Origin: Nocardia sp. BSTN01
GTDB taxonomy: Bacteria; Actinomycetota; Actinomycetes; Mycobacteriales; Mycobacteriaceae
DNA: 49,100 nucleotides
NCBI RefSeq assembly: GCF_015354405.1
Contig: NZ_JADKYP010000050.1
Coordinates: 1-49,100, forward strand
Reading direction: 5' to 3'
The notes under the pieces: model-generated
The model's database searches: none
Seen by the model: the letters and a program-made list of their open reading frames with translations, nothing else
What the model was told of the DNA's origin: nothing
Made by a program: the position numbers and the translations under genes
Shown: positions 16,213 to 25,194 of the stretch, piece by piece
Position numbering within the stretch: the first letter of the stretch is position 1
Layout of the letters: every line of letters starts with the position of its first letter

Positions 16213-17693
16213 TGTTCATCGGAATCGACATCGGCACGTCCGGTTCCAAGGGCGTGCTCACCGACGCCGACGGCACAATCCTCGCGCGGGCCGAGCGTCC
16301 GCACGAGGTGACGACGCCGCGACCGGGCTGGGTCGAGCACGACGCGGAATCCGTGTGGTGGGCGGACTTCGTCGCCATCGCCCGCGAACTGGTCGATGCC
16401 GCCGCGGGAGCGCGGCTGGACGGGCTCGGCATCAGCGGTATCGGCCCGTGCCTGCTGCCCGCCGACGCGCAGGGAATTCCGTTGCGCCCGGCGATCCTGT
16501 ACGGCGTCGACACCAGGGCGGGAATCGAAATCGCCGAGCTGACAGACGAATTGGGCGCGGCGGCGGTACTCGAACGCGCCGGGTCTCCGCTGACCAGCCA
16601 GGCCGTCGGGCCGAAACTGCGGTGGCTGGCGCGACATGAGCCGCAGGTGTACGAGCGCACCCACATGCTGCTCATGGCGAGTTCCTTTCTCGTGCACCGG
16701 CTGACCGGGCGATACGTACTCGACCACCAGTCGGCGAGCCAGTGCGTGCCCATGTACGACCTGCGCAAACGAGAATGGGCTCATGACTGGGCGGAACACT
16801 GCGCTCCGGGCCTGGCGCTACCCGAACTCGCTTGGCCCACCGAGATAGCGGGCAGGGTGAGCGCGGAAGGGGCTGCGGCGACCGGTCTTCCGGAGGGGCT
16901 GCCGGTCACCACCGGCACCGTCGACGCCTGGGCCGAGGCCGCCAGCGTCGGCGTACGCGCTCCCGGTGATGCGATGGTCATGTACGGCACCACGATGTTC
17001 CTGGTCCAGATCCTCACCGAGCCGCGCCCACATCCCGGCCTGTGGGGCACCTGCGGCGCATGGCCCGAAACCTATTCTCTCGCAGCGGGAATGGCGACAT
17101 CGGGCGCGGTCACCGATTGGCTGCGCCGCCTGGTCGGCGGAGATTTCGGTGACCTGGTCACCGACGCCGGCAAGGTTCCGGCGGGCAGCCGCGGGCTGCT
17201 GATGCTGCCCTATTTCGCCGGCGAACGAACACCGCTGTTCGATCCCGACGCGCGCGGCATGGTCGCCGGCCTCACCACGAGCCACGGCCGCGGTGAGCTG
17301 TATCGCGCCGCGCTGGAAGGAACCGCCTACGGGGTGCGACACAACCTGGAGGCCATGTCCGACGCCGGTGGCCGAGCCCGACGGCTGGTCGCGGTCGGCG
17401 GTGGCACCAAAGGCGGTCTGTGGACCCAGATCGTGTCCGACGTGACCGGTCTGCCGCAGGAGCTGCCGGCAGAGACTGTCGGGGCCTGCCTCGGTGATGC
17501 CCTGCTGGCCGCGGAAGCCGCTGGTGTCGACACGTCCCGGTGGAACCCGGTGACGTCGGTTATCGAGCCGGACTCGGAACGGCAAGCGATCTACGACCAG
17601 TACTACCGACGCTATCGCGAACTCTACGAATCGACTGCGGATATCGCGCATTTTCTCGCCGCGGAACAACATCGGACGGCGGACCATGGCTGA
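16212..17693 (+). CDS. FGGY-family carbohydrate kinase
   Basis: A 493-residue kinase whose ATG overlaps the isomerase stop (TGATG), implying coupled translation. The ATP-site phosphate loop is GIDIGTSGSKGVLTDADG at the N-terminus. The catalytic Asp is expected in TGTVDAWAEAASVG, and the C-terminal ATPase motif is VAVGGGTKGGLW. It is closer to the xylulokinase/ribulokinase-like kinases than to glycerol kinase. As the partner of the isomerase it should phosphorylate the ketose produced, for instance D-ribulose. The cluster holds a second FGGY kinase at its end, so the two presumably take different ketoses. Confidence 0.85.
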   Translation: MFIGIDIGTSGSKGVLTDADGTILARAERPHEVTTPRPGWVEHDAESVWWADFVAIARELVDAAAGARLDGLGISGIGPCLLPADAQGIPLRPAILYGVDTRAGIEIAELTDELGAAAVLERAGSPLTSQAVGPKLRWLARHEPQVYERTHMLLMASSFLVHRLTGRYVLDHQSASQCVPMYDLRKREWAHDWAEHCAPGLALPELAWPTEIAGRVSAEGAAATGLPEGLPVTTGTVDAWAEAASVGVRAPGDAMVMYGTTMFLVQILTEPRPHPGLWGTCGAWPETYSLAAGMATSGAVTDWLRRLVGGDFGDLVTDAGKVPAGSRGLLMLPYFAGERTPLFDPDARGMVAGLTTSHGRGELYRAALEGTAYGVRHNLEAMSDAGGRARRLVAVGGGTKGGLWTQIVSDVTGLPQELPAETVGACLGDALLAAEAAGVDTSRWNPVTSVIEPDSERQAIYDQYYRRYRELYESTADIAHFLAAEQHRTADHG

Positions 17694-17894
17694 ACCCTGG
17701 CGTTTCGACAGCGCGCGTACCCGCTCGATCAGCGCCGCGAAACAGTGTCCGTCGGGGCGAAGAGTGGTCGAACTCTGCCGTCTCGAAAGGTCGTGCAGTC
17801 GACCGGTCAGCACCGCCGTACGCCATCGGACGGGGGCCGACATTGTCTGAACTCTGGCGACTCGATCGGGCGCGCACCCGTTCGATCAGCCCCG
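17692..17894 (+). repeat. Three tandem diverged 78-79 bp repeats at the kinase/GH172 junction
   Basis: Units begin at the GAA codons at 17692, 17770 and 17849. Translated, they read EPWRFDSARTRSIS, ELCRLERSCSRPVS and ELWRLDRARTRSIS. Units 1 and 2 are in one frame, opened by ATG 17686, which overlaps the kinase stop (ATGGCTGA). The third unit is shifted by one base and is the true N-terminus of the GH172 protein. The stretch before units 1 and 3 (CATCGGACGG...) is also shared. The frame from ATG 17686 closes at 17848-17850. Confidence 0.75.
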
Positions 17895-18850
17895 AGAATC
17901 CGACCGGCGAGCCGGGCGCGGGCGCACGGGCGGAAACCGGCACGGGCGCGGGTGCGGCACGTGATCTCGGTGTCGGCTGGAAGGTTTCGCCGTCGATCGA
18001 TCTGGCCGCCGGGTCCACCGCGACGCTGGCCGACGTGTCCGGACCGGGAGTGATCCGGCACTTCTGGCTGACCACCGACCGCACCGTGCTGCGCCGGTTG
18101 ATCCTGAACTTCACCTGGGACGATGACTCGCAGCCGTCGATCGACGTGCCGCTGGGCGACTTCTTCTGCAACGGCTGGGAGGAACTGGCACTGGTGAGTT
18201 CGGAAATGGTGGTGGTCGCACCCGCCGGTGGCCTGAACAGCTACTGGCCCATGCCTTTTCGTGAGTGCGCCCGCGTCACCCTACATAACCCGACCGAGCG
18301 CTCGGTGCCGGTCTACTACCAACTCACCTACGACGAGACCGAGGTAGGCGAGGACGCCGGCTACTTGCATTGCCAACGCCGGCAAAGTAATCCGCTCGGA
18401 ACACCGGCAGTCCACACCATTGTCGATGATGTTCGAGGCCGCGGACGCTATGTCGGCACCTATTTGGCGATCGCACCGAATGCGCCCGGTTGGTGGGGCG
18501 AGGGCGAAATCAAGTTCCATCTCGACGGGGACGACGAGTTTCCGACGATCTGCGGCACCGGCACCGAGGACTATTTCGGCGGCGCCTGGAACTTCGACCT
18601 CGACGGCGCCTACCGCGACTATTCCAGCCCGTACCTCGGCCTGCACCAAGTACTTCCGCACGACGAGATCTACACATCACAACAACGATTCGGCATGTAT
18701 CGCTGGCATGTCCGCGACCCGATCCGCTTTCACGAGGAGTTGCGAGTCACGCTGCAAGCGCTGGGCTGGCAGGACGGCGGGCGGTATCTGCCGTTGGCCG
18801 ACGCCGATGTCGCCACCACCGCATGGTGGTACCAGGAAAGGGGACTGTAG
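17844..18850 (+). CDS. GH172 (DUF2961) glycoside hydrolase, cytosolic
   Basis: About 335 residues from TTG 17844, the only usable start near the conserved N-terminus ELWRLDRARTRSIS-PENPTGE. DUF2961 hallmarks follow: WKVSPSIDLAAG, VIRHFWLTTDR, VPLGDFFCNGWEELALV, NSYWPMPFRECARVTL, GWWGEGEIKFHLDGDDEFP, CGTGTEDYFGGAW, FGMYRWHVRDPIRF. Characterised GH172 enzymes act on difructose dianhydride and on alpha-D-arabinofuranosides, including mycobacterial D-arabinan. Candidate acids lie in GEGEIKF and GTEDYF. There is no signal peptide. Two diverged copies of its 5' end lie upstream, so initiation here probably depends on coupling or read-through from ATG 17686. Its stop abuts the next ATG. Confidence 0.85.
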
Positions 18851-19831
18851 ATGCGCGCGTTGGTGATCGAAAAGCCCGGCGAGTACTCGGTACAGACAAT
18901 TCCCGACCCGGCCCCGGGACCGGGCGAGGTCGTTGTCGAGGTTGCCGCGGTAGGGATCTGCGGCACCGATATCCACATCGTCGAAGGCGAATTTCCGCCC
19001 ACGCCGTATCCGATCGTCCCCGGTCACGAGTTCTGCGGCCAGATCGTCGAGGGCCCGAGGTCCGGCGAGAAGGTAGCCGTGGACCCGTCGCTGTTCTGCG
19101 GCGCCTGCCACTACTGCCGCATCGGTCGCGGCAACCTCTGCGAACGGTGGGGTGCGATCGGCGACACGGTGAACGGTGCGATGGCCGAATACGTCGCTGT
19201 GCCGGAGGCGAACTGCTTCACGTTGCCCGACGAGCTGCCCGCCTCGCACGGCGCGCTCGTCGAGCCGCTGTCGTGTGCCGTACACGGATTCGACGGGCTA
19301 CCAAGGACGCTGGGCTCGCACTACCTGATCTACGGCGCCGGCACGATGGGCCTGATGATGCTGCAACTCGCGGTCGCCGCGGGCGCGGCCTCGATCTCGG
19401 TGGTCGACCTCAATACCGACCGCCTGCAGGTCGCCCGCACCCTCGGTGCGGACGCGGTCGCCACGAACGCCGACGAGTTCGACCGCCCGCACGGCTGGGA
19501 AGTCGTCATCGACTGCACCGGCGCGATCCCGGCGATCGAAGACGGCCTCACCCGAGTCCGCCGCGGCGGCACCTACCAGCAGTTCGGTGTCGCCCCCGGC
19601 GACGCCACGGCCTCCTTCTCACCCTTCCGCATCTACAACGACGAAATCACCGTCGTCGGTTCGATGGCAGTGGTCCACAGCTTCGGCCGCGCCGTCGACC
19701 TCATGTGCAAGGGCGCGATAGACGCGCAAACAATGGTCACCCACACGTTTGCCCTCGACCAGTTCTCGGAAGCGCTACAGGCATTCCGTGACGGCATCGG
19801 CCGCAAGATCCAGATCGCTCCGCGCGGATAA
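18851..19831 (+). CDS. Zinc-dependent medium-chain sugar-alcohol dehydrogenase
   Basis: A 326-residue MDR-family enzyme starting immediately after the GH172 stop. The catalytic zinc ligands are CGTDIHIVE (Cys), GHEFCGQI (His, Glu) and a later VEPLSCAVHG segment. A structural-zinc-like set is present in CGACHYCRIGRGNLC. The NAD(P)-binding motif is GAGTMGLM. Relatives are sorbitol, xylitol, arabitol or threonine dehydrogenases. Beside a xylulokinase, oxidation of D-arabitol or xylitol to D-xylulose fits, but oxidation of a sugar released by the glycosidases is also possible. Confidence 0.82.
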   Translation: MRALVIEKPGEYSVQTIPDPAPGPGEVVVEVAAVGICGTDIHIVEGEFPPTPYPIVPGHEFCGQIVEGPRSGEKVAVDPSLFCGACHYCRIGRGNLCERWGAIGDTVNGAMAEYVAVPEANCFTLPDELPASHGALVEPLSCAVHGFDGLPRTLGSHYLIYGAGTMGLMMLQLAVAAGAASISVVDLNTDRLQVARTLGADAVATNADEFDRPHGWEVVIDCTGAIPAIEDGLTRVRRGGTYQQFGVAPGDATASFSPFRIYNDEITVVGSMAVVHSFGRAVDLMCKGAIDAQTMVTHTFALDQFSEALQAFRDGIGRKIQIAPRG

Positions 19832-21226
19832 ATGGCGACCGTCGCCGGAGTGGACAGCTCCACTCAATCCTGCAAGGTCGTCGTCTGCGACGCGGACACC
19901 GGTGAGGTGTTGGCTCGCGGCCGTGCCCCGCACCCCGAGGGTACCGAGGTCCCTCCCGAAGCATGGTGGACCGCATTACAGCAGGCGGGGGAGGGGTTGC
20001 TCGACAAGGTCGACGCGATATCGATCGCCGGCCAGCAGCACGGTCTGGTAGCACTCGACGACTCGAACCGGCCTGTGCGAGATGCCTTGCTGTGGAACGA
20101 CGTCCGCTCGGCCGAGGCAGCCGACGACCTTGTTGTGGAACTGGGCGGACCGCAGGCGTGGCTGGACGCCGTCGGCAGCGTCCCGGTCGCCGCGTTCACC
20201 GTGGCGAAACTGCGCTGGATGGCCGACCACGAGCCCGATCTCGCCGACCGAGTCACCGGAGTGATGCTGCCGCACGACTTCCTCACCTGGCGGTTGCGCG
20301 GCGGTGGCGACGCGGAACCCACCACCGATCGCAGCGATGCTTCGGGGACCGGGTATTGGTCCGCGGCGCAGGGACAGTACCGAGAAGACTTGCTAGCTCT
20401 TGCCTTTCGAGGCCGCCGCCCGCAGTTCCCCAAGGTACTGGCTCCGTCCGAGAGTGCCGGACGGACCGCATCGGGCGCACTCGCCGCCGCAGGCGCGGGA
20501 GACAACGCGGCAGCGGCACTCGGCCTCGGGATCGGCGACGGCGACGTGGTGATCTCCCTGGGCACCAGCGGCACCGCATTCGCACGCACCTCACAGCTGC
20601 ACACCGACCCGTTCGTCAACGGATTCGCAGACGCTACAGGACAATTCCTGCCGCTGGTGTGCACACTCAACGCCGCCCGGGTACTCGAGGCAACAGCCAC
20701 CGCCCTCGGAATCCCGCTCGCCGAACTCGATGCGCTGGCCCGCCAGGCCCCACCAGGCGCCGACGGCCTCGTCCTACTGCCATACCTGTCCGGCGAACGC
20801 ACCCCGAACCTCCCACACGCGACGGGCAGCCTGCACGGATTGCGTTTGGAGACAATGCGTCCCGCCCACCTGGCTCGCGCCGCCGTCGAAGGAATGCTCT
20901 GCAATATGGCCGACGCTCTCGACCGCCTCCGTGCGGCCGGCGCGACACCCCGGCGCGTGCTGCTGATCGGCGGCGCTTCACGTTCGGCGTTCGTCGCCCA
21001 AATCGCCGCACAGATCTTCGGGGCCGCTGTCACCGTTCCGGAGCCGGAGGAGTACGTCGCTTTGGGCGCGGCGCGACAGGCCGCGTGGGCGTTGCGCGGT
21101 GGTGCTGAACCGCCGCAGTGGACTGCTACCGGGACTGTCGAGATTGCGGCACCTGGCGACAGTGCTCTGGGGACGCGGATCCGTCAGGCCTATCGGCGGG
21201 CGCGAGAATCGTTGTACGGCAGCTGA
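19832..21226 (+). CDS. xylB: Xylulokinase
   Basis: A 464-residue FGGY kinase that begins directly after the dehydrogenase TAA. The N-terminal [20 protein letters not shown], the [13 protein letters not shown] substrate motif, the catalytic Asp in [36 protein letters not shown] and the C-terminal [14 protein letters not shown] are xylulokinase-like. It would phosphorylate D-xylulose to xylulose 5-phosphate, feeding the pentose phosphate pathway. It ends the sugar operon. Downstream genes converge on it. Confidence 0.88.
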   Translation: MATVAGVDSSTQSCKVVVCDADTGEVLARGRAPHPEGTEVPPEAWWTALQQAGEGLLDKVDAISIAGQQHGLVALDDSNRPVRDALLWNDVRSAEAADDLVVELGGPQAWLDAVGSVPVAAFTVAKLRWMADHEPDLADRVTGVMLPHDFLTWRLRGGGDAEPTTDRSDASGTGYWSAAQGQYREDLLALAFRGRRPQFPKVLAPSESAGRTASGALAAAGAGDNAAAALGLGIGDGDVVISLGTSGTAFARTSQLHTDPFVNGFADATGQFLPLVCTLNAARVLEATATALGIPLAELDALARQAPPGADGLVLLPYLSGERTPNLPHATGSLHGLRLETMRPAHLARAAVEGMLCNMADALDRLRAAGATPRRVLLIGGASRSAFVAQIAAQIFGAAVTVPEPEEYVALGAARQAAWALRGGAEPPQWTATGTVEIAAPGDSALGTRIRQAYRRARESLYGS

Positions 21227-21437
21227 ACCCGTATCACTGTCCGGCGACTCGCACACCGTGATGTCCTAATCGCCAACCGGGGCAGCGTCTGACCGCGAAT
21301 CCCTACACCGCCGACCCGCTGATTCGTTCATCACCGAGACAGTGAACTACCCAACATCGACAATAGGGCCGGTGCGCCATCACCAGTAGATGGAGATACG
21401 TTCGGATTTCCGGGATCGTTCAGCGGCCGCTGGTTGA

Positions 21438-22328
21438 TCAGAATGCCTGCCATGTCCAGGGTTTGTCGATGCGGCCGCGTAGGCAAGCAATGCGATGGGC
21501 GGCTTCGGTTTCGGCCCCCGGGTTCCGGGTGCTGAGAGTTATCGCGAAGGCAGTCCAACGGAGTTCTTGGATGTCGGCGAATATACGAAAATCTGGGGTC
21601 GCAGTCATATCTGTTCCGCCGTAGGCCGTTACAAAGGATTGGTAGTCGGCAGTGGTGAGGCGGTTGAAGTCGCTGTGGTCGACCGCGAGTTGGATCAGAT
21701 CCCATTCGGGGCGCCCTGTGGAGATTTTGTCCAGGTCGAGGAATGTAGGTGGCCCGTCGGGGGGCACGACGAGGTTGCCTTGCCACGCGTCCCCATGGAT
21801 CACGCAGTGGCGGCGAGGAGCCGGCAAACGCTGGTAGCGGCTTCGTAGTTGTTGTTCATGCTGAGTGAGCCATCCGCGATCTCCATCGTCGAGAGTTGTT
21901 GCAAACTCGATCGTTTCGAGCAGTCCACTGAATGGATCGTATTCCGGCAAGGTGAAAGTGGTTGGAGCGGCGACGGAGTGCAGGCGCTGTAGAGCCTCGC
22001 CGAGTTCTGCCGGGGTGGCCGGTCGGTGGTCCGGGATGAGCTGCCACCAGGTGACCGGGCGGTCGTCGACGACTATCGGCTGGTCCAGTGAGGAGGCCGC
22101 CTCGACCGTGTCGATACCGGATTCGTTGAGCCATCGAGAGACCCATAATTCTCGCCTAGCGGCATCCATGCTGCCCGGCTTGCCAATTCGAGCGATGATT
22201 CCGCAGCGCAATTTGTAGATTGCATGGGCGCCTGTGCGGATTGGTACCGCCCCAGTTGCGTCGGCCCCGGCTACTGCGGCTGCCTGGGTCAAGATTTCTT
22301 CTACTGAAGTCGACCCTGGTGAATTCAT
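21438..22328 (-). CDS. APH-fold phosphotransferase
   Basis: A 296-residue aminoglycoside-phosphotransferase/choline-kinase-fold protein. The catalytic loop is VIHGDAWQGNLV near residue 174, and the metal-binding FLDLDKISTG follows. The Lys of the N-lobe is not obvious, but IRTGAHAIYKLRCGIIARIG is the expected region. Its start overlaps the stop of the XRE/TPR regulator by 4 bp, so the two are one operon. Kinases of this type linked to XRE regulators are common in Nocardia and Streptomyces. The substrate is unknown and it need not confer drug resistance. Confidence 0.82.
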   Translation of the reverse strand: MNSPGSTSVEEILTQAAAVAGADATGAVPIRTGAHAIYKLRCGIIARIGKPGSMDAARRELWVSRWLNESGIDTVEAASSLDQPIVVDDRPVTWWQLIPDHRPATPAELGEALQRLHSVAAPTTFTLPEYDPFSGLLETIEFATTLDDGDRGWLTQHEQQLRSRYQRLPAPRRHCVIHGDAWQGNLVVPPDGPPTFLDLDKISTGRPEWDLIQLAVDHSDFNRLTTADYQSFVTAYGGTDMTATPDFRIFADIQELRWTAFAITLSTRNPGAETEAAHRIACLRGRIDKPWTWQAF

Positions 22329-23623
22329 GACTTCACCTGATGGTTCCCGGTGGAGGCGATGACGTTGGTGAGTTCGGCGACTTCGGTGATCCGGCGGTAC
22401 GGCGCGGCCGCGTCGGCCAGGGTTGTGAGCTCGTCTCGGATCCGTTGTGAATCGAACTGGGCGGCTTCGGTGGCCGCTCGCATGCCGAGAGCTGCTGCCT
22501 CGCGCGGTTCGCCGATCGTCATGGTCAAAGTGGCGAGCCGGGTGAGTGAGAAGGTTCGGGATCGCGGATAGTCCGGGCCCTGCAACTCGATGGCCTTACG
22601 GATCCGAGGGGCGGCCAGATCAATTCGTTTACGATGCACGGCGACGGGCAGTAGGGCCTTGCCGGTACTGCCGAGATGTTCGGCTTCGTCGTAGTAGCAC
22701 ATCCAGGGCCTGTCGTATTCGGGCGCTCGGGCAGCAAAGTGTTCGTCCGCGCGCGAGACCTCGGCCAGTGCTTCGTCCGTGCGGCCGAGCGTCGACAGAA
22801 ATTGGGCGCGCATGCTGCACAGCATGGCACGGGTGGTGTGCGCGAGACGGTCGGACCGGACCTGCGCCAGTTCGATGAGCGACAAGGCTCCGTCGGCGTT
22901 GCCGATGTATGCCGCCTTGCGGGCCATATCGGCCAAGGTCGCTGCTCGGAGTTCCCACGACCCCGCTGCGTCCGCGCACCACAGGGCGAAGCGGAACTGC
23001 CGCTCGGCGGCGGTGTAATCGGCGATGTCGAATGCGGAGTATGCGCCGATACCGGCTAGGTTGCCGATCGCCTCGAGCAGAGCTTGGCGGGTCGCCGGGG
23101 CTGCAGCCCCCTGGAGAAGAGGAGTGAGGGCGCGTAGGTGCCGGGTGGTGGTATCGGATGCAGGGCCGCCCCCATGAACGTTGTCCAAAGATGCCGCGTT
23201 GCGGGCGATCTCTCGAATCTTCTCGACGTCGGACCGTCCCACGCGCACCGAAGTTGTCGGCACGGGCAGGTAATCGTCCGGAATGGTGTCCGGATCGAAT
23301 GGGCTGATCAGATTGACCGCGAGAACATCGCGTTGGGCGCCCGCCTGGATTCGCTGCCTGTTGGCGACGAAGCCGAGCTCTGCGACGGTGGCGCCGAGTA
23401 TTGCGGAGAGCGCGGTGCGGTACTCCTTACCAGGCCAGCGCACCACGCCGCGTTCGTAGCGCGCGATCGTGTGGGCATCGATCTCGCGGCGTATTCCTTG
23501 GGTGCGCCACAGGAAGGAGTTGACCGCCTCAGCCAATTCCCGACGGCTCATCGAACGTCCTGGGACAGACGGTGAGGCAGTGGCTTCCCGGCGCTGCTGC
23601 AGTTTGAGATTCGGGCTCGGCAT
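22325..23623 (-). CDS. XRE-family regulator with TPR-like C-terminal domain
   Basis: A 432-residue protein. The N-terminal helix-turn-helix (SMSRRELAEAVNSFLWR, HTIARYERGVVRWPGKEYR) is followed by a conserved linker and a long helical region with TPR-like pairs (TRQALLEAIGNLAGIGAYSA, YTAAERQFRFALWCADAAGS). This matches the large actinobacterial group of NsdA/BldD-neighbour-type XRE-TPR regulators. AAGGGGGG lies just upstream of the ATG. It is translationally coupled to the APH protein and divergent from the three-gene operon at 23802. Confidence 0.85.
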   Translation of the reverse strand: MPSPNLKLQQRREATASPSVPGRSMSRRELAEAVNSFLWRTQGIRREIDAHTIARYERGVVRWPGKEYRTALSAILGATVAELGFVANRQRIQAGAQRDVLAVNLISPFDPDTIPDDYLPVPTTSVRVGRSDVEKIREIARNAASLDNVHGGGPASDTTTRHLRALTPLLQGAAAPATRQALLEAIGNLAGIGAYSAFDIADYTAAERQFRFALWCADAAGSWELRAATLADMARKAAYIGNADGALSLIELAQVRSDRLAHTTRAMLCSMRAQFLSTLGRTDEALAEVSRADEHFAARAPEYDRPWMCYYDEAEHLGSTGKALLPVAVHRKRIDLAAPRIRKAIELQGPDYPRSRTFSLTRLATLTMTIGEPREAAALGMRAATEAAQFDSQRIRDELTTLADAAAPYRRITEVAELTNVIASTGNHQVKS

Positions 23624-23691
23624 ACGGCCACCCCCCTTCGGTCGACTGATTCAAGACAACCACTGCGATGTCGATCGCGGAACCGCTCGCC

Positions 23692-23714
23692 GCAATCTGC
23701 CCGGCAATCTGCCC
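23692..23714. repeat. Short tandem direct repeat in a divergent promoter
   Basis: GCAATCTGCCC occurs at 23692-23702 and again at 23704-23714, a 12-bp period, within the 178-bp region between the XRE regulator and the divergent operon. It could be a binding site for the XRE protein. Confidence 0.35.
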
Positions 23715-23801
23715 TCTGGGAATCCTCGCTCGCGGTCGAGGCTGGATGAGTCCATCGAGCCGATTCGCAGACCGGACTACCCGGTTGGAGGGGAAGGGAA
23801 A

Positions 23802-24134
23802 ATGTACGGCTATCTCTGGTTGGACGTGGCCGTTGAGCGCGTCGGCGAGTGCGACCGGCGGATCCGATCACTCGCTGCCCCCGAGGACTACGACCTGGGC
23901 ATGGTTTTCCACGAACGTCGCTGTGGAAGAGCGGCATTGGACGCTCTGACCGCCGAGGTGCGGCGCGCTGAATGCCGCAATGTTGCCGTGCCGTCTGTTG
24001 AGCATCCGACGGCACCTGCTGCGCTCGAGGAAGCAGTCGAGGCGAGGCTGCGGTGCTCGGCCGGTGCGGAGGTGCTCCTCGCCGCGGCTGCGGCGAGGGG
24101 CGACGAGGATGGTCGAATTGGGGACAGGGCATGA
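23802..24134 (+). CDS. Small protein resembling a resolvase N-terminus, unknown function
   Basis: A 110-residue protein. The start MYGYLWLDVAVERVG has a strong site (GGAGGGGAAGGG) just upstream. Strand-helix spacing recalls the N-terminal domain of serine recombinases (MxGYLRVS...), but no catalytic Ser follows the first strand (LDVAVE). A Cys-Arg pair (ERRCGRAAL) and VAVPSVEHPTAP occur later. It overlaps the next gene (ATGA). The family is not known to me, and the resolvase resemblance is weak on its own and stronger with its neighbour. Confidence 0.55.
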   Translation: MYGYLWLDVAVERVGECDRRIRSLAAPEDYDLGMVFHERRCGRAALDALTAEVRRAECRNVAVPSVEHPTAPAALEEAVEARLRCSAGAEVLLAAAAARGDEDGRIGDRA

Positions 24135-24796
24135 ACGCCGACACACGGAATGTGCGGCGCCCCATCGCAATCGGCCTGCTTCGCGCCGAGGTATCGGGAA
24201 TGCGAGCGCCGGAGCACGCTGAGCAGATCCGTCGCCATGCCGAGCGCATGGGCTACGTCTACGCCTATACGGTGGAGCCACCAGCAGGTGACGCCGATCC
24301 GGTCGGGTACGCGCTCGGTCTCGCCGCAGGCCTGGGTGTCGACGCGATGATCGTCTTCGACCTGGAAACGGTTGGGCACACCCCGAGCCGGGTGTGCGAA
24401 CTGTTCGATCTGGAGACGGTCTGTCCTTCGGTGACATGGGCCGCAACGGTGCCGAGCCCGGACGACGCCGCTCATGCGCACCCGGAGCAGCCGCTCACGG
24501 TGGTCTCGGCTCAGCGAATCATGCAGCAGCACTTGAAGTGCCACGCGGTTTCGTGCGCCCGGAAATCGAGCGCGTACAGCTTTCTCGTGCGCGAGGGCAA
24601 GATCATCCCGCCCGTCGATAGCCCGCGCGAGCGCGCCGCTGCCCGCGGCATAGCCTTTCGGCCGCGATCCGACAGCGACGCCCCGCTACCGGAGGGCGTG
24701 AACTTGGAAACGCTACTCGAAATTCTCGCCGGCCTGGCCGATTACTCCACGGGGGGAAGAAGTAGGGGACTCGATGAGCTTCGTCGATCCCACTGA
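24131..24796 (+). CDS. Resolvase-fold-like protein lacking the catalytic serine, with an extra C-terminal domain
   Basis: A 221-residue protein. The N-terminal half follows the serine-recombinase fold: AIGLLRAEVSGMRAP in place of the usual YxRVSTxEQ, then EQIRRHAERMGYVYAYTVE and GVDAMIVFDLETVGHT in place of VVxxLDRLGR. The position of the nucleophilic Ser is in LRAEVSG, where the register is uncertain and the normal Arg-Val-Ser is not kept. The C-terminal half has CHAVSCARKSSAYSFLVREG, a Cys-rich helical segment, followed by PPVDSPRERAAARGIAFRP. It would not be expected to recombine DNA. It is the middle gene of an operon divergent from the XRE regulator. Confidence 0.6.
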   Translation: MNADTRNVRRPIAIGLLRAEVSGMRAPEHAEQIRRHAERMGYVYAYTVEPPAGDADPVGYALGLAAGLGVDAMIVFDLETVGHTPSRVCELFDLETVCPSVTWAATVPSPDDAAHAHPEQPLTVVSAQRIMQQHLKCHAVSCARKSSAYSFLVREGKIIPPVDSPRERAAARGIAFRPRSDSDAPLPEGVNLETLLEILAGLADYSTGGRSRGLDELRRSH

Positions 24797-25019
24797 AGCT
24801 CAACATGAATCGCCGCTGCCGGACGAACCGGATATCGGTCTCTGCGTCCTGATCACGGTCCCTAGTGAGCATGAACTGAGGTTCATTGCGTGCGTATCGG
24901 CCGCGATGCGATTCGTCATGCAATGCTCCGCTGATTACCCGGCCGTGAGCGTGACCTTCGAAGTGCCGGCCCAGGATTGGCGCCGACTGCCGTGTGAGCG
25001 GCTGCGGGCTCGTCCATGA
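24774..25019 (+). CDS. Small hypothetical protein
   Basis: An 81-residue protein starting at an ATG inside the end of the previous gene, with AGTAGGGG just upstream. It has a strand-helix pattern (IGLCVLITVPSEHELRFIACV, then AVSVTFEVPAQDW) and no membrane segment or signal. It is probably co-transcribed with the two resolvase-like genes. I recognise no family. Confidence 0.5.
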   Translation: MSFVDPTEAQHESPLPDEPDIGLCVLITVPSEHELRFIACVSAAMRFVMQCSADYPAVSVTFEVPAQDWRRLPCERLRARP

Positions 25020-25194
25020 TCGGCGGCCGAATCTCTCTCGCGGCCACCGCCATTCTCAGAAAGATACGGATCAAATTGCACGGTGGGGGAACCGTCCTGG
25101 TCGTCACCGCGTCATAACAGCGAGCAACGCAGACGCCTGGGGGGTCACATTGTGGAGCACTCGTTTCACGCCCCTGCGTTGTTGGGGAGGCAAT

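Noticed and set aside
17540-17843. Open frame before the GH172 start as an N-terminal extension
   Set aside because: It overlaps the kinase end and the degenerate repeats and has no start codon near a ribosome site; family N-termini begin at ELWRLDRARTRSIS.
18490-19791. 433-codon plus-strand frame across the GH172/dehydrogenase junction
   Set aside because: Arg/His-rich, overlaps two well-supported genes in another frame.
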